From positions 160,839 through 224,838 of the forward strand of contig CAAGBC010000022.1 in assembly GCA_900767955.1 (NCBI GenBank): DNA of 64,000 nucleotides, given 5' to 3'. This document shows positions 34,410 to 43,800 of the stretch, one piece after another. Origin of the DNA: Spirochaetia bacterium (GTDB lineage: Bacteria > Spirochaetota > Spirochaetia > Treponematales > Treponemataceae). The translations under genes were made by a program, and so were the position numbers. Positions within the stretch are counted from its first letter, which is position 1, and each line of letters starts with the position of its first letter. The notes beneath the pieces are model-generated. The model was not told the DNA's origin. It made no database searches and saw only the letters and a list, made by a program, of their open reading frames with translations.

Positions 34410-35198
34410 ATGAAAATTGCTTGTATTGGATGCGGAGTAATGGGAAGCGCTTTTATGAGTGCTATTGCAAAAAAAGTTAATCCTTCTGAAATTACTGTTT
34501 GTGATAAATTTGTTGAAAGTGCAAATGCTTTTGCTAAAAAAACTGGTTGTAATGTAGCTTCAAATGCAGAAGCTGTAAAAAATGCAAAATATGTTTTCTT
34601 GGCAGTAAAACCTGCATTCGTTAAAGAAGCATTGGAAGAAATTAAAGACGCTTTGGAAAAAGATACAGTTATTATTTCAATGGCTGCAGGCGTTTCTTTG
34701 AGCCAGCTTAGAGAATATCTTGCTGCAAAATATATTAGAATTATGCCAAATACGCCTGCAAAAATTTGTGAAGGAATGACAGCCCTTTGTTGTGGGGAAG
34801 ATGTCTGCCAAGAAAGTGTTTGTGAAGTGACTTCATTGCTTGAAGCAGCTGGAAAAGTAGAAAAAGTTGATGAAAAATTAATGGATTGTGTTACAGCGGT
34901 TAGTGGGTCTGGGCCTGCATACGCCTTTATGTTTATTGAAGCAATGGCTGATGCTGCTGTAAAATTCGGAATGCCTAGAAAACAAGCATATATTTATGCT
35001 TCTCAAACATTAAAAGGTGCAGCAAGTATGGTTCTTCAGGAAGAACAAAATCCAGCAGCTTTAAAAGATGCAGTTTGTTCCCCTGCAGGAACCACAATTG
35101 AAGCAGTTGCGGCCTTAGAAAAATACGGTTTTAGAAACGCAGTTATTGAAGCAGTAACAGCCGCTCATGATAAATCAGTTGCAATGGGAAAAAAGTAA
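34410..35198 (+). CDS. proC: Pyrroline-5-carboxylate reductase
   Basis: ProC catalyses the last step of proline synthesis, reducing pyrroline-5-carboxylate. The 262 residues start with the Rossmann motif CIGCGVMGSAF, continue with LAVKPAFVKEAL and RIMPNTPAKICEGM, and carry the P5CR signature in VSGSGPAYAFMFIEAMADAAVKFGM, then LKDAVCSPAGTTIEAV. It is the third gene of the proline operon, with AAGAGGT upstream of the ATG. The substrate glutamate semialdehyde cyclises spontaneously after ProA. Confidence 0.97.
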   Translation: MKIACIGCGVMGSAFMSAIAKKVNPSEITVCDKFVESANAFAKKTGCNVASNAEAVKNAKYVFLAVKPAFVKEALEEIKDALEKDTVIISMAAGVSLSQLREYLAAKYIRIMPNTPAKICEGMTALCCGEDVCQESVCEVTSLLEAAGKVEKVDEKLMDCVTAVSGSGPAYAFMFIEAMADAAVKFGMPRKQAYIYASQTLKGAASMVLQEEQNPAALKDAVCSPAGTTIEAVAALEKYGFRNAVIEAVTAAHDKSVAMGKK

Positions 35199-35209
35199 TT
35201 AATTAATTT

Positions 35210-35854
35210 TTAGAATTTAAAATTAAAATTTACTTTAGCAAGTGTAGGATAACCTAATTCTACATTTGCTCCTATTGAATTTGTAAAATACCAAGTAGCA
35301 CCAACAGCACCACCAATGTATAAACTTGGTTCCACAGATAAAGATTTATCTGTAATCCATTGTCCTGTTAAAGTATTCTTGTGATAATCTGATTTTGATA
35401 AAATGTTTATTGTTGCTCCAACTCTTGGTCCAATATAAACATCAAGTTTTTCTACTGGTAAATTTATATGATAATTTACAAGTAATCCTGTAACAATGTT
35501 ATTATTATTAGTTGTGATTCTGTTCCCTGATGAACCATTTTTATCTGTGTAATAAGAATAGTTATTGTTACCTGTGTAGTTTACAAACAAACCAAATCCC
35601 AAAGGACATGGGCCACATTGCAAAGTGTATTCACCACTGATTCCAACTAAAGGAATATAATATCCAATTTTATCAAAAACAGAAAAATCTACTCCAACAC
35701 CACCATTTACGATAATATTTTTTGATTCAACTGTTCCGCCAAAACTTGTAAATATTTCTTTGGCACTTGTGCTTTGTTTTGATTCTTGTGCAAATAAACT
35801 TGTTACTGAAAATATAAAACTTATTGCAATTATTGTATAAATTTTCTTTTTCAT
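35210..35854 (-). CDS. Predicted small outer-membrane beta-barrel protein
   Basis: A 214-residue exported protein: MKKKIYTIIAISFIFSVTSLFAQES is a signal peptide cleaved after AQ. The rest alternates hydrophobic and polar residues, rich in Gly, Tyr and Asn (GVGVDFSVFDKIGYYIPLVGISGEYTL), and ends in phenylalanine (VNFNFKF), as outer-membrane barrels do. Function unknown. The start is the ATG at 35854, because the in-frame TTG at 35866 is part of the ribosome binding site (TTGGAG). It stops 11 bases before the convergent proC end; no terminator hairpin was seen there. Confidence 0.75.
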   Translation of the reverse strand: MKKKIYTIIAISFIFSVTSLFAQESKQSTSAKEIFTSFGGTVESKNIIVNGGVGVDFSVFDKIGYYIPLVGISGEYTLQCGPCPLGFGLFVNYTGNNNYSYYTDKNGSSGNRITTNNNNIVTGLLVNYHINLPVEKLDVYIGPRVGATINILSKSDYHKNTLTGQWITDKSLSVEPSLYIGGAVGATWYFTNSIGANVELGYPTLAKVNFNFKF

Positions 35855-35889
35855 TTTTTTCTCCAAATAATAAAATAAGTTTTTTTAAA

Positions 35890-35954
35890 AGAGATGTCCG
35901 TATCATAATTGAATGACTGACTTAGAAGTAGTAACAGATTTTTTGGACATCTCT
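35890..35954 (-). terminator. Long-loop terminator after the FN3-like lipoprotein gene
   Basis: AGAGATGTCC and GGACATCTCT form a perfect 10-base-pair stem around a 45-base loop, with T-runs on both sides. It separates the lipoprotein gene from the barrel gene. Confidence 0.7.
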
Positions 35955-35977
35955 TTTTTTTATTTTATTATTCTATG

Positions 35978-38305
35978 TTAGTTTGCACCTGAAACAGAAA
36001 CAATGTTTGAATATTTTGATTCTGCATTAGCTTTTTCTGCTACAACGATATAATCATAACCGTTTCCAGTAGAAAGAGTTTTGTCTGTCAAAGTGTATGT
36101 TATAGATTTTACATAATCTATAGTTTTTGCAATAGCACCACTTCCATTATCATAATATATAGTTTCTGTTTCAGTAGTGTTTGTTGTTCCAAAACTACCA
36201 TTAACTTTTTCCCATACGATTTCTGTTACAGGATATAAATTTACAGAAGTAACACGACGATATAATGAATATTCAACACCTTCTTCTTGTTTTACGTCCT
36301 TAACTTCAGTAAGTTTTCCATCTAATGCTCCAGAAGTTCCATATATATATGTTGGTGCTGGTGTATCTTTTACAAATGTAACTTTTACATCTGAAACTGC
36401 ATTTGCAAAATTAATCCATGAAGCAGAAATTACAGGTTCATAAGTAATTGAAACACTGTCAGCAGTAATAGATGCGTAATCAATTGCTACTTCAGAATTA
36501 CCAAACTTATCTGTTTTTACAACTTTATAACCATAAACACCATCTTCAAGGTCAGAAACTTTTACAACAGCTGTATATTTTTTTGGATTTGCAGAAACTT
36601 CATTTTTCTTCATTTGTAATGTTTCTACTTTTTCCCAATCTTTTGTATCAAATGTCCATGTAATTGTTGATATATCAGATTTTACTGTTGATTTTGCTTT
36701 ATACAATGTATATGTGTAATCAGCAATATTTTCAAAATCATAAATATCATCATCAACATTGATAATAACATCATCATATGTTGGAGTAGATGTTGTAGCA
36801 CCTGTAACAGTATTGTCATAAACTTCTACAGTAATTAAAGGAGTAGAAATTGAATGCTGAAGAACTTCAACAGGTGAAGAAACTACTTCTGCATTAACTT
36901 TATCTTTTTCAGATGTTACAACAAGCATGTATACATTATTTCCAAATGTATGATTTTTTGTAAATGCTTTGTAAGTTGTGTTTGTATAATATGTTGCTGC
37001 AGAATATGCAACTGCATTTGCTGTATCAAAATCACCAGGAACTACATCAGCTGTATCTGTAACTGATTTTTCAAATACATAAACACCTTCAATTTTTACA
37101 TCACTTGAAGGAACTGTAATTGTCCATTCAATATCATTTTGAATTCCATCAGCATCTTCAATAGAAGCATTACCAGAAATTGTTGCTGCAGCAGCTACAT
37201 TATTTGTATAAGGATCAACTTCTTTTGGCTCAGGCTTTTTAGAATAATTTTCTCCATCAGTTACAACAACAATGTATTCATATTTAATTGTGTTATCTTC
37301 AATAACATCATCAACAAAGTAAGTAGCTTTTGTGTTGTTTGTTGGTTTTACTGTTCCACTTGCAGGTGAATATTTACTAGTTCCTGCTACAGCACGATAA
37401 ACTTTGTAATATGAAGCTGGAGCATCTGTTCCGTCAGCTAATGTAAATTTATTAAATACAACTCTTACAGTTTTTCCTAAATCTTTATATCCAGCTGATA
37501 CAATTTTTGCACCATCTCCTTTTAAATCATTAATAACAACAGTTTCTTCTGAAACAATTTCTTTTGAAACACCAAAGTGACTATTTTCTGCTTCTGCTAC
37601 TAAAGAAGCTCTATATGTTCCAGCTGAAGTAATGTAATAATCTACATAAAGAATTACATCATTTCTTGCGTTATCATAAACTGGATCAAGTGGTGGTGTA
37701 TCAAAAGGATTACCTGTTGATTCATAAGTATTTCCTTTTGAATAAGAAACATAATAATTCAAATATGCTTTTGCAGGAAATGAAATGCTTAATTTTCCAA
37801 ATCCATCATTTGCAATGTGAAGATTTGAACTATTAACAACAAATTCTGTATTTCCTTTTGGATTTTCGTAATTTACTAATTCCAAAGATTTTACATTATA
37901 TGAAGGAACAATTGCTGTCACAGAAACAGCTTCACTCATTGTGTTTTCTGTTACTACAGCACGACCAGAAGAAGTTTTACTTGTTGCTTCAACATAATAA
38001 GTATAATTTACACCATTTACTATTTCTGTATCTACAAAATTTAATTCATCATAAGTTAAATTTGTTGCATACACATAATGACCATCTTCGTAAATATAAA
38101 TAACATAACCGTTTGCATTTGCAACTGGTTTCCAAGATATATAGTTCATTCCTGGATAAGCTGTTGCTTTTACTTGTGGAGCTGCAAGATTAAGAACAGT
38201 ATCTGTTTGTGAACTAAAATTTGAAGCATCTGTTGAACATGATGCCAAAAATAAACTTGCAGAAATTGCTAATAATCCTGCAATTTTTAAAATTGATTTT
38301 TTCAT
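35978..38305 (-). CDS. Large surface lipoprotein with fibronectin-III-like repeats
   Basis: The protein has 775 residues. Lipobox LASC with acylated C23 follows a signal peptide. The mature part is acidic and beta-rich, with several FN3-like units recognisable by the ISWKPVANANGYVIYIYEDG type pattern near residue 55, then units with YYKVYRAVAGTSKYSP, IEYEYIVVVTDG-like strands and EEGVEYSLYRRVTSVN. This looks like a modular secreted or surface-attached protein for adhesion or polymer binding; no catalytic domain was found. AAGGGG lies upstream of the ATG. It follows the SLBB protein gene but is separated from it by a terminator. Confidence 0.78.
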   Translation of the reverse strand: MKKSILKIAGLLAISASLFLASCSTDASNFSSQTDTVLNLAAPQVKATAYPGMNYISWKPVANANGYVIYIYEDGHYVYATNLTYDELNFVDTEIVNGVNYTYYVEATSKTSSGRAVVTENTMSEAVSVTAIVPSYNVKSLELVNYENPKGNTEFVVNSSNLHIANDGFGKLSISFPAKAYLNYYVSYSKGNTYESTGNPFDTPPLDPVYDNARNDVILYVDYYITSAGTYRASLVAEAENSHFGVSKEIVSEETVVINDLKGDGAKIVSAGYKDLGKTVRVVFNKFTLADGTDAPASYYKVYRAVAGTSKYSPASGTVKPTNNTKATYFVDDVIEDNTIKYEYIVVVTDGENYSKKPEPKEVDPYTNNVAAAATISGNASIEDADGIQNDIEWTITVPSSDVKIEGVYVFEKSVTDTADVVPGDFDTANAVAYSAATYYTNTTYKAFTKNHTFGNNVYMLVVTSEKDKVNAEVVSSPVEVLQHSISTPLITVEVYDNTVTGATTSTPTYDDVIINVDDDIYDFENIADYTYTLYKAKSTVKSDISTITWTFDTKDWEKVETLQMKKNEVSANPKKYTAVVKVSDLEDGVYGYKVVKTDKFGNSEVAIDYASITADSVSITYEPVISASWINFANAVSDVKVTFVKDTPAPTYIYGTSGALDGKLTEVKDVKQEEGVEYSLYRRVTSVNLYPVTEIVWEKVNGSFGTTNTTETETIYYDNGSGAIAKTIDYVKSITYTLTDKTLSTGNGYDYIVVAEKANAESKYSNIVSVSGAN

Positions 38306-38355
38306 ACAAAAACCCCTTTTGTTTATTTATTGCAAACTAAAAATTTGCAAAAAAA

Positions 38356-38396
38356 AATCGACCTTTTACAGTTTTGAAAACCATAAAAAGTCGATT
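38356..38396 (-). terminator. Terminator of the SLBB export gene
   Basis: AATCGAC and GTCGATT, extended by T/A pairs on the loop side, form a hairpin that is followed on the minus strand by a long T-run. Confidence 0.8.
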
Positions 38397-38437
38397 AAAT
38401 TTCCTATATAATTATTTTTAAAGAGAAGACTATTATC

Positions 38438-38501
38438 TGTGTAGTTGTGTAGTTGTGTAGTTGTGTAGTTGTGTAGTTGTGTAGTTGTGTAGTTGTGTAG
38501 T
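38438..38501 (+). repeat. Eight perfect tandem copies of an 8-bp unit (TGTGTAGT)
   Basis: The unit TGTGTAGT is repeated eight times without error. It lies in the untranslated region between the SLBB gene stop and its terminator. Confidence 0.97.
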
Positions 38502-38600
38502 TGTTTTAGACATTTTTTTAATCTGTGTCACTTTATTCATATTTTCTTTATATCAAAAATTGAATATTTATGCAACTCTAAATTATTTTTGTATTTTTTT

Positions 38601-40046
38601 CTAATTTTGTGTAACTGCTGTAATTGTTAAAACAGTTGAAGCAATAGAAAGTAGTGTAGTGATTATTGGTGCATAATTATTAAAATAATATGTAAAAGAA
38701 TTTGATTCTGCAATTATTATTGTTTCTGGTGTAATATATTCTTTTTTTGACACTTTTATATTTTCTTTATTTTTTATTACAATTTTATTGTTTGAATTCT
38801 GAAGTTTATTAAATCCACCTGCTAAATTTACATAATATTCCCAAGTTCTATCAGGAATATATGGATATCTTCCTGGATTTAAAACAGCACCTGAAACAGT
38901 AACAAAAGACTGAAAAAATGGAATCATCAATTCATCATTTTTTTGACAAACTTCTTCAAATTTATAATCATAATTAAATAAGATTTTTTCTAAATCTATT
39001 GGAATAATTTTTTCATTTCTTTTTATATAAGAATTTTTTAAATCAGCTGTTTCAGAAAAATAATGTTTGTTTTTACGAATAAAATAATCATATCTTTCAT
39101 TTTCTGTAAAATTAACAGCTTTTCTGTTTGAAGAAACTAATTGTGTATTATCTTGAGATACAACTATCGCTCCTTCCAAAAATAAAACAGGCTTAAGCTC
39201 TGAATATGTTGAAATAATTATAGAATCTTTATTTTTTAATTTATAATTTTCATCTATATCTTTTTGAGATAAATATTTCTTTTTACCTGAAGATTTTTCT
39301 ATTTCAAAATTTCGTTCCAATTCAATTCTTGATGTATCAGCTCTTTCTAATAAACCACCTCCATAATTATTTATTAAATCTGATAAATTTTCCCCGTTTA
39401 ATAATTCGTATGTTCCTTGGCGTTCTACAGCACCAGAAATAGAAACTTTTCTGTCATATCTTGAAAGTATAATTTTATCATTAGGTCTTAAAAATGGATT
39501 ATTATTGTAATCGCCGTTTCTATAATATTTAAATAAATCACAAATATGTTCTTTTCCATTTTCTGAAACAACTTTTATATTTCTTATGGAAGAAAAATCA
39601 GTTTTACAGTCATCTAATATATCTGACAATCTTGTTAAAGCCCAAACTTTTTTTTCTACTGAATGAAGAACTTCTCCCTGTAAATGAATCTTAAAAGAAG
39701 CTGGTTGTAAAATTACTAATTGAGCTCCGCCCATTGGATAATTTCTTGTAACTATTGATTCTATTTCTTCCTTTAGCTGAACAAATGTCTTTCCGTAAGC
39801 TTTAATTTTTGCCAAATTTGATACACGAATTATATAACTTGAATCAACAAATATTGTGTATTTTACAGGAACAGTTCCAACCAAATATCCTAATTCATAA
39901 ATATCACCAGCAGTTACTAAATAATCAGAACTAGACATTGCTATTTGTGATAAAAATAAATCTTCTTCTTTCTTTTCTTCTGTCGTAGCATAAATAAATA
40001 ATGATAAAAATAAAAAAATTACAAAATAAATTCTTTTTATAAACAT
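38601..40046 (-). CDS. SLBB-domain polysaccharide-export-like protein
   Basis: The 481 residues start with a signal peptide (MFIKRIYFVIFLFLSLFIYATTEEKK). A Poly_export motif follows (YLVTAGDIYELGY), then SLBB domains near KVSISGAVERQGTYELLNGENLSDLINNYGG and SFVTVSGAVLNPGRYPYIPDRTWEYYVNLAGG. A hydrophobic segment closes the protein (ITTLLSIASTVLTITAV). The layout resembles Wza/GumB-like export proteins, but no capsule or exopolysaccharide synthesis genes are next to it. The frame runs further upstream to 40190, but the signal peptide begins at 40046, so I place the start there; the ribosome binding site is weak. Its neighbour, divergent, is a small XRE regulator. Confidence 0.82.
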   Translation of the reverse strand: MFIKRIYFVIFLFLSLFIYATTEEKKEEDLFLSQIAMSSSDYLVTAGDIYELGYLVGTVPVKYTIFVDSSYIIRVSNLAKIKAYGKTFVQLKEEIESIVTRNYPMGGAQLVILQPASFKIHLQGEVLHSVEKKVWALTRLSDILDDCKTDFSSIRNIKVVSENGKEHICDLFKYYRNGDYNNNPFLRPNDKIILSRYDRKVSISGAVERQGTYELLNGENLSDLINNYGGGLLERADTSRIELERNFEIEKSSGKKKYLSQKDIDENYKLKNKDSIIISTYSELKPVLFLEGAIVVSQDNTQLVSSNRKAVNFTENERYDYFIRKNKHYFSETADLKNSYIKRNEKIIPIDLEKILFNYDYKFEEVCQKNDELMIPFFQSFVTVSGAVLNPGRYPYIPDRTWEYYVNLAGGFNKLQNSNNKIVIKNKENIKVSKKEYITPETIIIAESNSFTYYFNNYAPIITTLLSIASTVLTITAVTQN

Positions 40047-40154
40047 ATAAAAACTACCACAGATACTATAAAAATTATTAAATAAATTAACGCAGGTATA
40101 AACCATTTTATGACCATTATTAGAATACTTAAGTATTTTGTTTGTGTCAATAAT

Positions 40155-40174
40155 AACTATTACAATAGTATTTG
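40155..40174. promoter_or_regulatory. Palindromic operator-like site over the XRE gene promoter
   Basis: ACTATT-AC-AATAGT forms a palindrome that extends imperfectly on both sides, and it overlaps a TACAAT -10-like sequence upstream of the XRE gene at 40179. Position and symmetry suggest autoregulation by that regulator and perhaps control of the divergent SLBB gene. Confidence 0.5.
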
Positions 40175-40178
40175 AAAA

Positions 40179-40466
40179 ATGGATTATCAAATGCTACATT
40201 ACAGAATAAAAGATCTTCGACTTTCTAGAGGTCTTAACCAAGTTGAATTAGCAAAAGAACTCGGTGTTAGTAAACAATGTATATCAAATTGGGAAAATGA
40301 TAATATTCAGCCTTCAATTGATATGCTCATAAAAATTGCATCTTTTTTTTCCGTAAGTACTGATTATTTATTAGGTTTAGAAAATAGAAAATTTATTGAA
40401 GTTTCAAATCTTACAGAAAAGCAAATTTCACACATTCAGCTAATAATAGATGATATAAAAAAATAA
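40179..40466 (+). CDS. XRE-family DNA-binding protein
   Basis: A 95-residue regulator with a Cro/CI helix-turn-helix: RIKDLRLSRGLNQVELAKELGVSKQCISNWENDNIQPSIDMLIKIA, then FFSVSTDYLLGLE, the common ending of single-domain XRE proteins. Residues 75-95 are a short helix. A second ATG at 40191 could also start it. No ribosome binding site is obvious; a TACAAT lies 12 bases upstream. It is divergent from the SLBB export gene (132 bases apart), with a palindrome between. It is unlinked to a toxin gene. Confidence 0.88.
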   Translation: MDYQMLHYRIKDLRLSRGLNQVELAKELGVSKQCISNWENDNIQPSIDMLIKIASFFSVSTDYLLGLENRKFIEVSNLTEKQISHIQLIIDDIKK

Positions 40467-40515
40467 AAGCTGTATTTTAGAAGTTTTTATTACTTCATAA
40501 AATACAGCTTTTTTT
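40467..40515. terminator. Bidirectional terminator between the XRE gene and the efflux operon
   Basis: AAGCTGTATTTTA pairs perfectly over 13 bases with TAAAATACAGCTT, with A- and T-runs on both flanks. It ends both converging transcripts. Confidence 0.93.
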
Positions 40516-40529
40516 AATCAAATTAATAA

Positions 40530-40832
40530 TTATACAAGCGCTGTAGCATCAGACATAAAGGCTGCTGCACCTTCACCAACATAAGTTTTGTGCAATTCCT
40601 TCATTATGTTTTGTATTGTTTCTACAAGACTTTCATCACAGTAAATAACAAACATAACATTAAGTTGTGGCCAAACTGAATCACCCATTTTTGGATTTGA
40701 ATTTGCTTGCCCCATAATGTTATCAATTTTTGTATAATTACATTTTATGTTTTTTTCTTTACAAGCAGCTTCATAAAGATTTACAAAATCTTCTTCAATA
40801 GCTTGTGTCAAAATAACTTCAATTCGTTTCAT
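40530..40832 (-). CDS. PII-like small protein of the RND efflux operon
   Basis: A 100-residue protein with alternating strand-helix pattern: KRIEVILTQAIEEDFVNLYEAACKE, then VWPQLNVMFVIYCDESLVETIQNIMKELHKTY, and GEGAAAFMSDATALV at the end. This matches a ferredoxin-like/PII-like fold. It starts within the last base of the RND pump stop (TAATG), so its translation is coupled to the pump. Small ferredoxin-fold proteins of this type are found beside some heavy-metal RND pumps, which suggests a role in sensing or regulating transport. No T-loop or nucleotide motif of classical PII was identified, so function is open. Confidence 0.68.
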   Translation of the reverse strand: MKRIEVILTQAIEEDFVNLYEAACKEKNIKCNYTKIDNIMGQANSNPKMGDSVWPQLNVMFVIYCDESLVETIQNIMKELHKTYVGEGAAAFMSDATALV

Positions 40833-43800
40833 TATTTATTTTCCTCTTCTTTTGGTTCCAATGCAGAAACAATCGCTAATTTTTCAGTTTTTTTTTCTGC
40901 CTTCTTTGCTTTTTTTTCAGCTTTTGCTGCTTTTTTTGCCGCTCTTCTTTCTTTTGAACTATTAAATACATAATAAATTGCAGGCATTACAAACAAAGTC
41001 ATTAAGGAACCAAATGTCATACCACCAAGAACTGTTAATCCAATTGGCTGTGTCATTGCACCAGTTTCACCAGGGAACAATGCCATAGGAATCAATGAAG
41101 TAACAGTTGTTAATGTTGTCATCAAAATTGGACGCAAACGGTTTCTTGCTGCTTCTACACAAGCATCATATAAAGTCAATCCACGCTTTCTAAGTAAGTT
41201 TGTATAATCAACAAGAACGATACCGTTATTAACAATTGTTCCAACAAGAACAAGCATACCAATAATTGAAATAACATTTAACATTTCACGAGTTATTAAG
41301 TAAATAGTAATAACACCAATAAAACTTAATGGAATTGTAAAAATAATAATAAATGGATCTTTGAATGATTCAAACTGGCTAGCCATAACAGCAAATACTA
41401 ATAAAACAGCCATAAGAATAATTACAGAAAAGTTTGTAGCTGTTTCAATCATATCAGCCATAGCACCTTCATAAGAAACCAACAAGTTTTCATCAATAAC
41501 TACATTTTCTTGTACAATTTTCTGAATTTCATCTTGAACAATCTGTAATGAAATTCCAGGTTTTGGTTCTACAGAAATACGAATTGTTCTTGTCTGATTT
41601 TCACGATTAATTGCAACTGGAGCCAAAGTTTCTTCATATCTAGCAAAGCTAGCAAACGGAATTCTTTTTCCTGTTGAACTTGAAACATAAATTTGTTCCA
41701 AATCAGCAAAAGTTTTCTTATCTTCGTCAGCTAAACCAACAACAATATCAACTTGAGTTCCGTCATCATCATAACGGCTAGCTGTCATACCATTAATTGC
41801 AGCATTTAATTCTGAACCAGCTCCGTATGCAGTAATTCCTAATTCATACATACGATTTCTGTCCATATTGATTTTTAATTCTGGCAAACCATCTTCCAAG
41901 TCCATTGTTGTTTCATTTACATAATCAGAACCATTTTCTTTTACAGCAGCTTGAATTTCCTTTGCAGTTTTACGAGCCAAATCCAAGTCATTTGAACGCA
42001 AAACTATATCAATTGAAGAACCTGCAAATCCCATATTTCCTGAACCAAATGTAAATTCTGCTCCTGGGAAACTATTAAAATACTTACGAATCTTTTCTTT
42101 TGCAGTTGCCTCGCTGTCCCATCCTTCTTGGCGTTCACTTTCTGGATAAAGAGTAACTCTTAAAGTTGCTGTGTTTGTATCAGATGCGCTACTTGTAATT
42201 CCTGAACCACCAACTGAAACTGTAGAAAATTTAACACCTTTTAAATCTTTAAGAACATTGCTTTCCATTTGCTGAATAACTTCTCTAGTTGATTCAATAG
42301 TTGTTCCTTTTGGCATTTCCAAACTTACAGAAACAGATGTTGCTGGAGTTGTTGGCATAAAAATAAATCCAATAACAGGAATTAAAACTACAGAACAAAT
42401 TAACAAACCAAACATAGATGCTAACAATACTTTTTTATGTCTTAAAGTAAATTTAACTCCTTCTGCATATTTGTTATCAAGCCAAGTGAAAAATTTTCCC
42501 ATTATTCTATCAAAATGTCCCAAAAATCCAGGAAGTTTTCTTTCAGAAACTTTTTCAATTTTCAAATACTTTGAAGAAAGAACAGGAACAAGTACAGCCG
42601 CAACAATAAGTGAACACAACAAAGAGAAAACAATAGTGAATGCAAATGATTCAAATAATTTTCCCATCATTCCTAATTTTTTACGGAACATAATCATTGG
42701 AAGGAAGATACAAATTGTTGTTAATGTACTTGCAGTAATAGAAGTAATCATTTCTTCTGAACCAAGAACTGCAGCAACTTCCGGTTTTGCATCTTTTTCA
42801 CGATAACTAAAAATATTTTCAAGAACAACAACAGAGTTATCAACAAGCATACCAATTCCAAGCAACAAACCAGAAAGTGTCATCATGTTAATTGTAAATC
42901 CACAGAAATACATCAAACACAATGTTATAATTACAGAAACAGGAATTGATAATGCAATAATAAATGTACTTTTAAAACTGCGTAAGAAGATATAAAGAAC
43001 AACAACTGCTAAAACAATACCTTCTATAAGAGATTTTAAAACTTGTATGATAGTATTTTTAATATCATCTGTTGTATTAAAAGCTTCAACAATTTTAATA
43101 TCATTTGGAAGTTCTTTTCCAATTACTTCAAGTTGCTTTCTAACTTTTTCTGCTGTTGTAACAGAGTTTTTACCACTCTGCTTTTGAACTTGCAACATAA
43201 TACTTGGAGTTCCGTCCAAAAATGCTAATGAACTAGTGTCTTTATATCCTTCATAAACATCAGCTACATCACGAAGCATAATTGAAACCATTTCTGGTTG
43301 TGCTGTTCCATTCTGTTTTACTTTATAAGTAACTACAGTATTTTTAATATCTTCAACAGACTTATATGTTCCTTCTGCAGAAATTGAATAATTAGATTCA
43401 CCTGCTTCAATTGAACCACCAGAACTTGTAATATTCTGTGCGCCAATCATTTGAGCTATTTGTGTAATAGTCAAATCGTATGCATTAAGTCTGTCCTGAG
43501 GAACATCAATTAAAATTGCCTTTTCATAACCACCAGATATACTTGCAGAAGCAACACCATCAATTTGTTCCAATCTTGGCTGAATTACATCTTCTACATA
43601 AGAACTTAATTCTTCTGGTGTTCTTGCTCCTGTTACAATCAAAGCCATAATAGGCATCATTGATGGGTCCATTCTAAAAATAATTGGAGAATCTGCATCT
43701 GTTGGCAAATAATTTCGAATCATATCGATTTTATCTCGAATATCATTTCCAGCTTCATCAAGATTCGTTCCATATTCAAATTCCATCATTACCAAACTTG

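Noticed and set aside
38438..38501. CRISPR-like array
   Set aside because: The repeat unit is 8 bases, directly tandem and without spacers.
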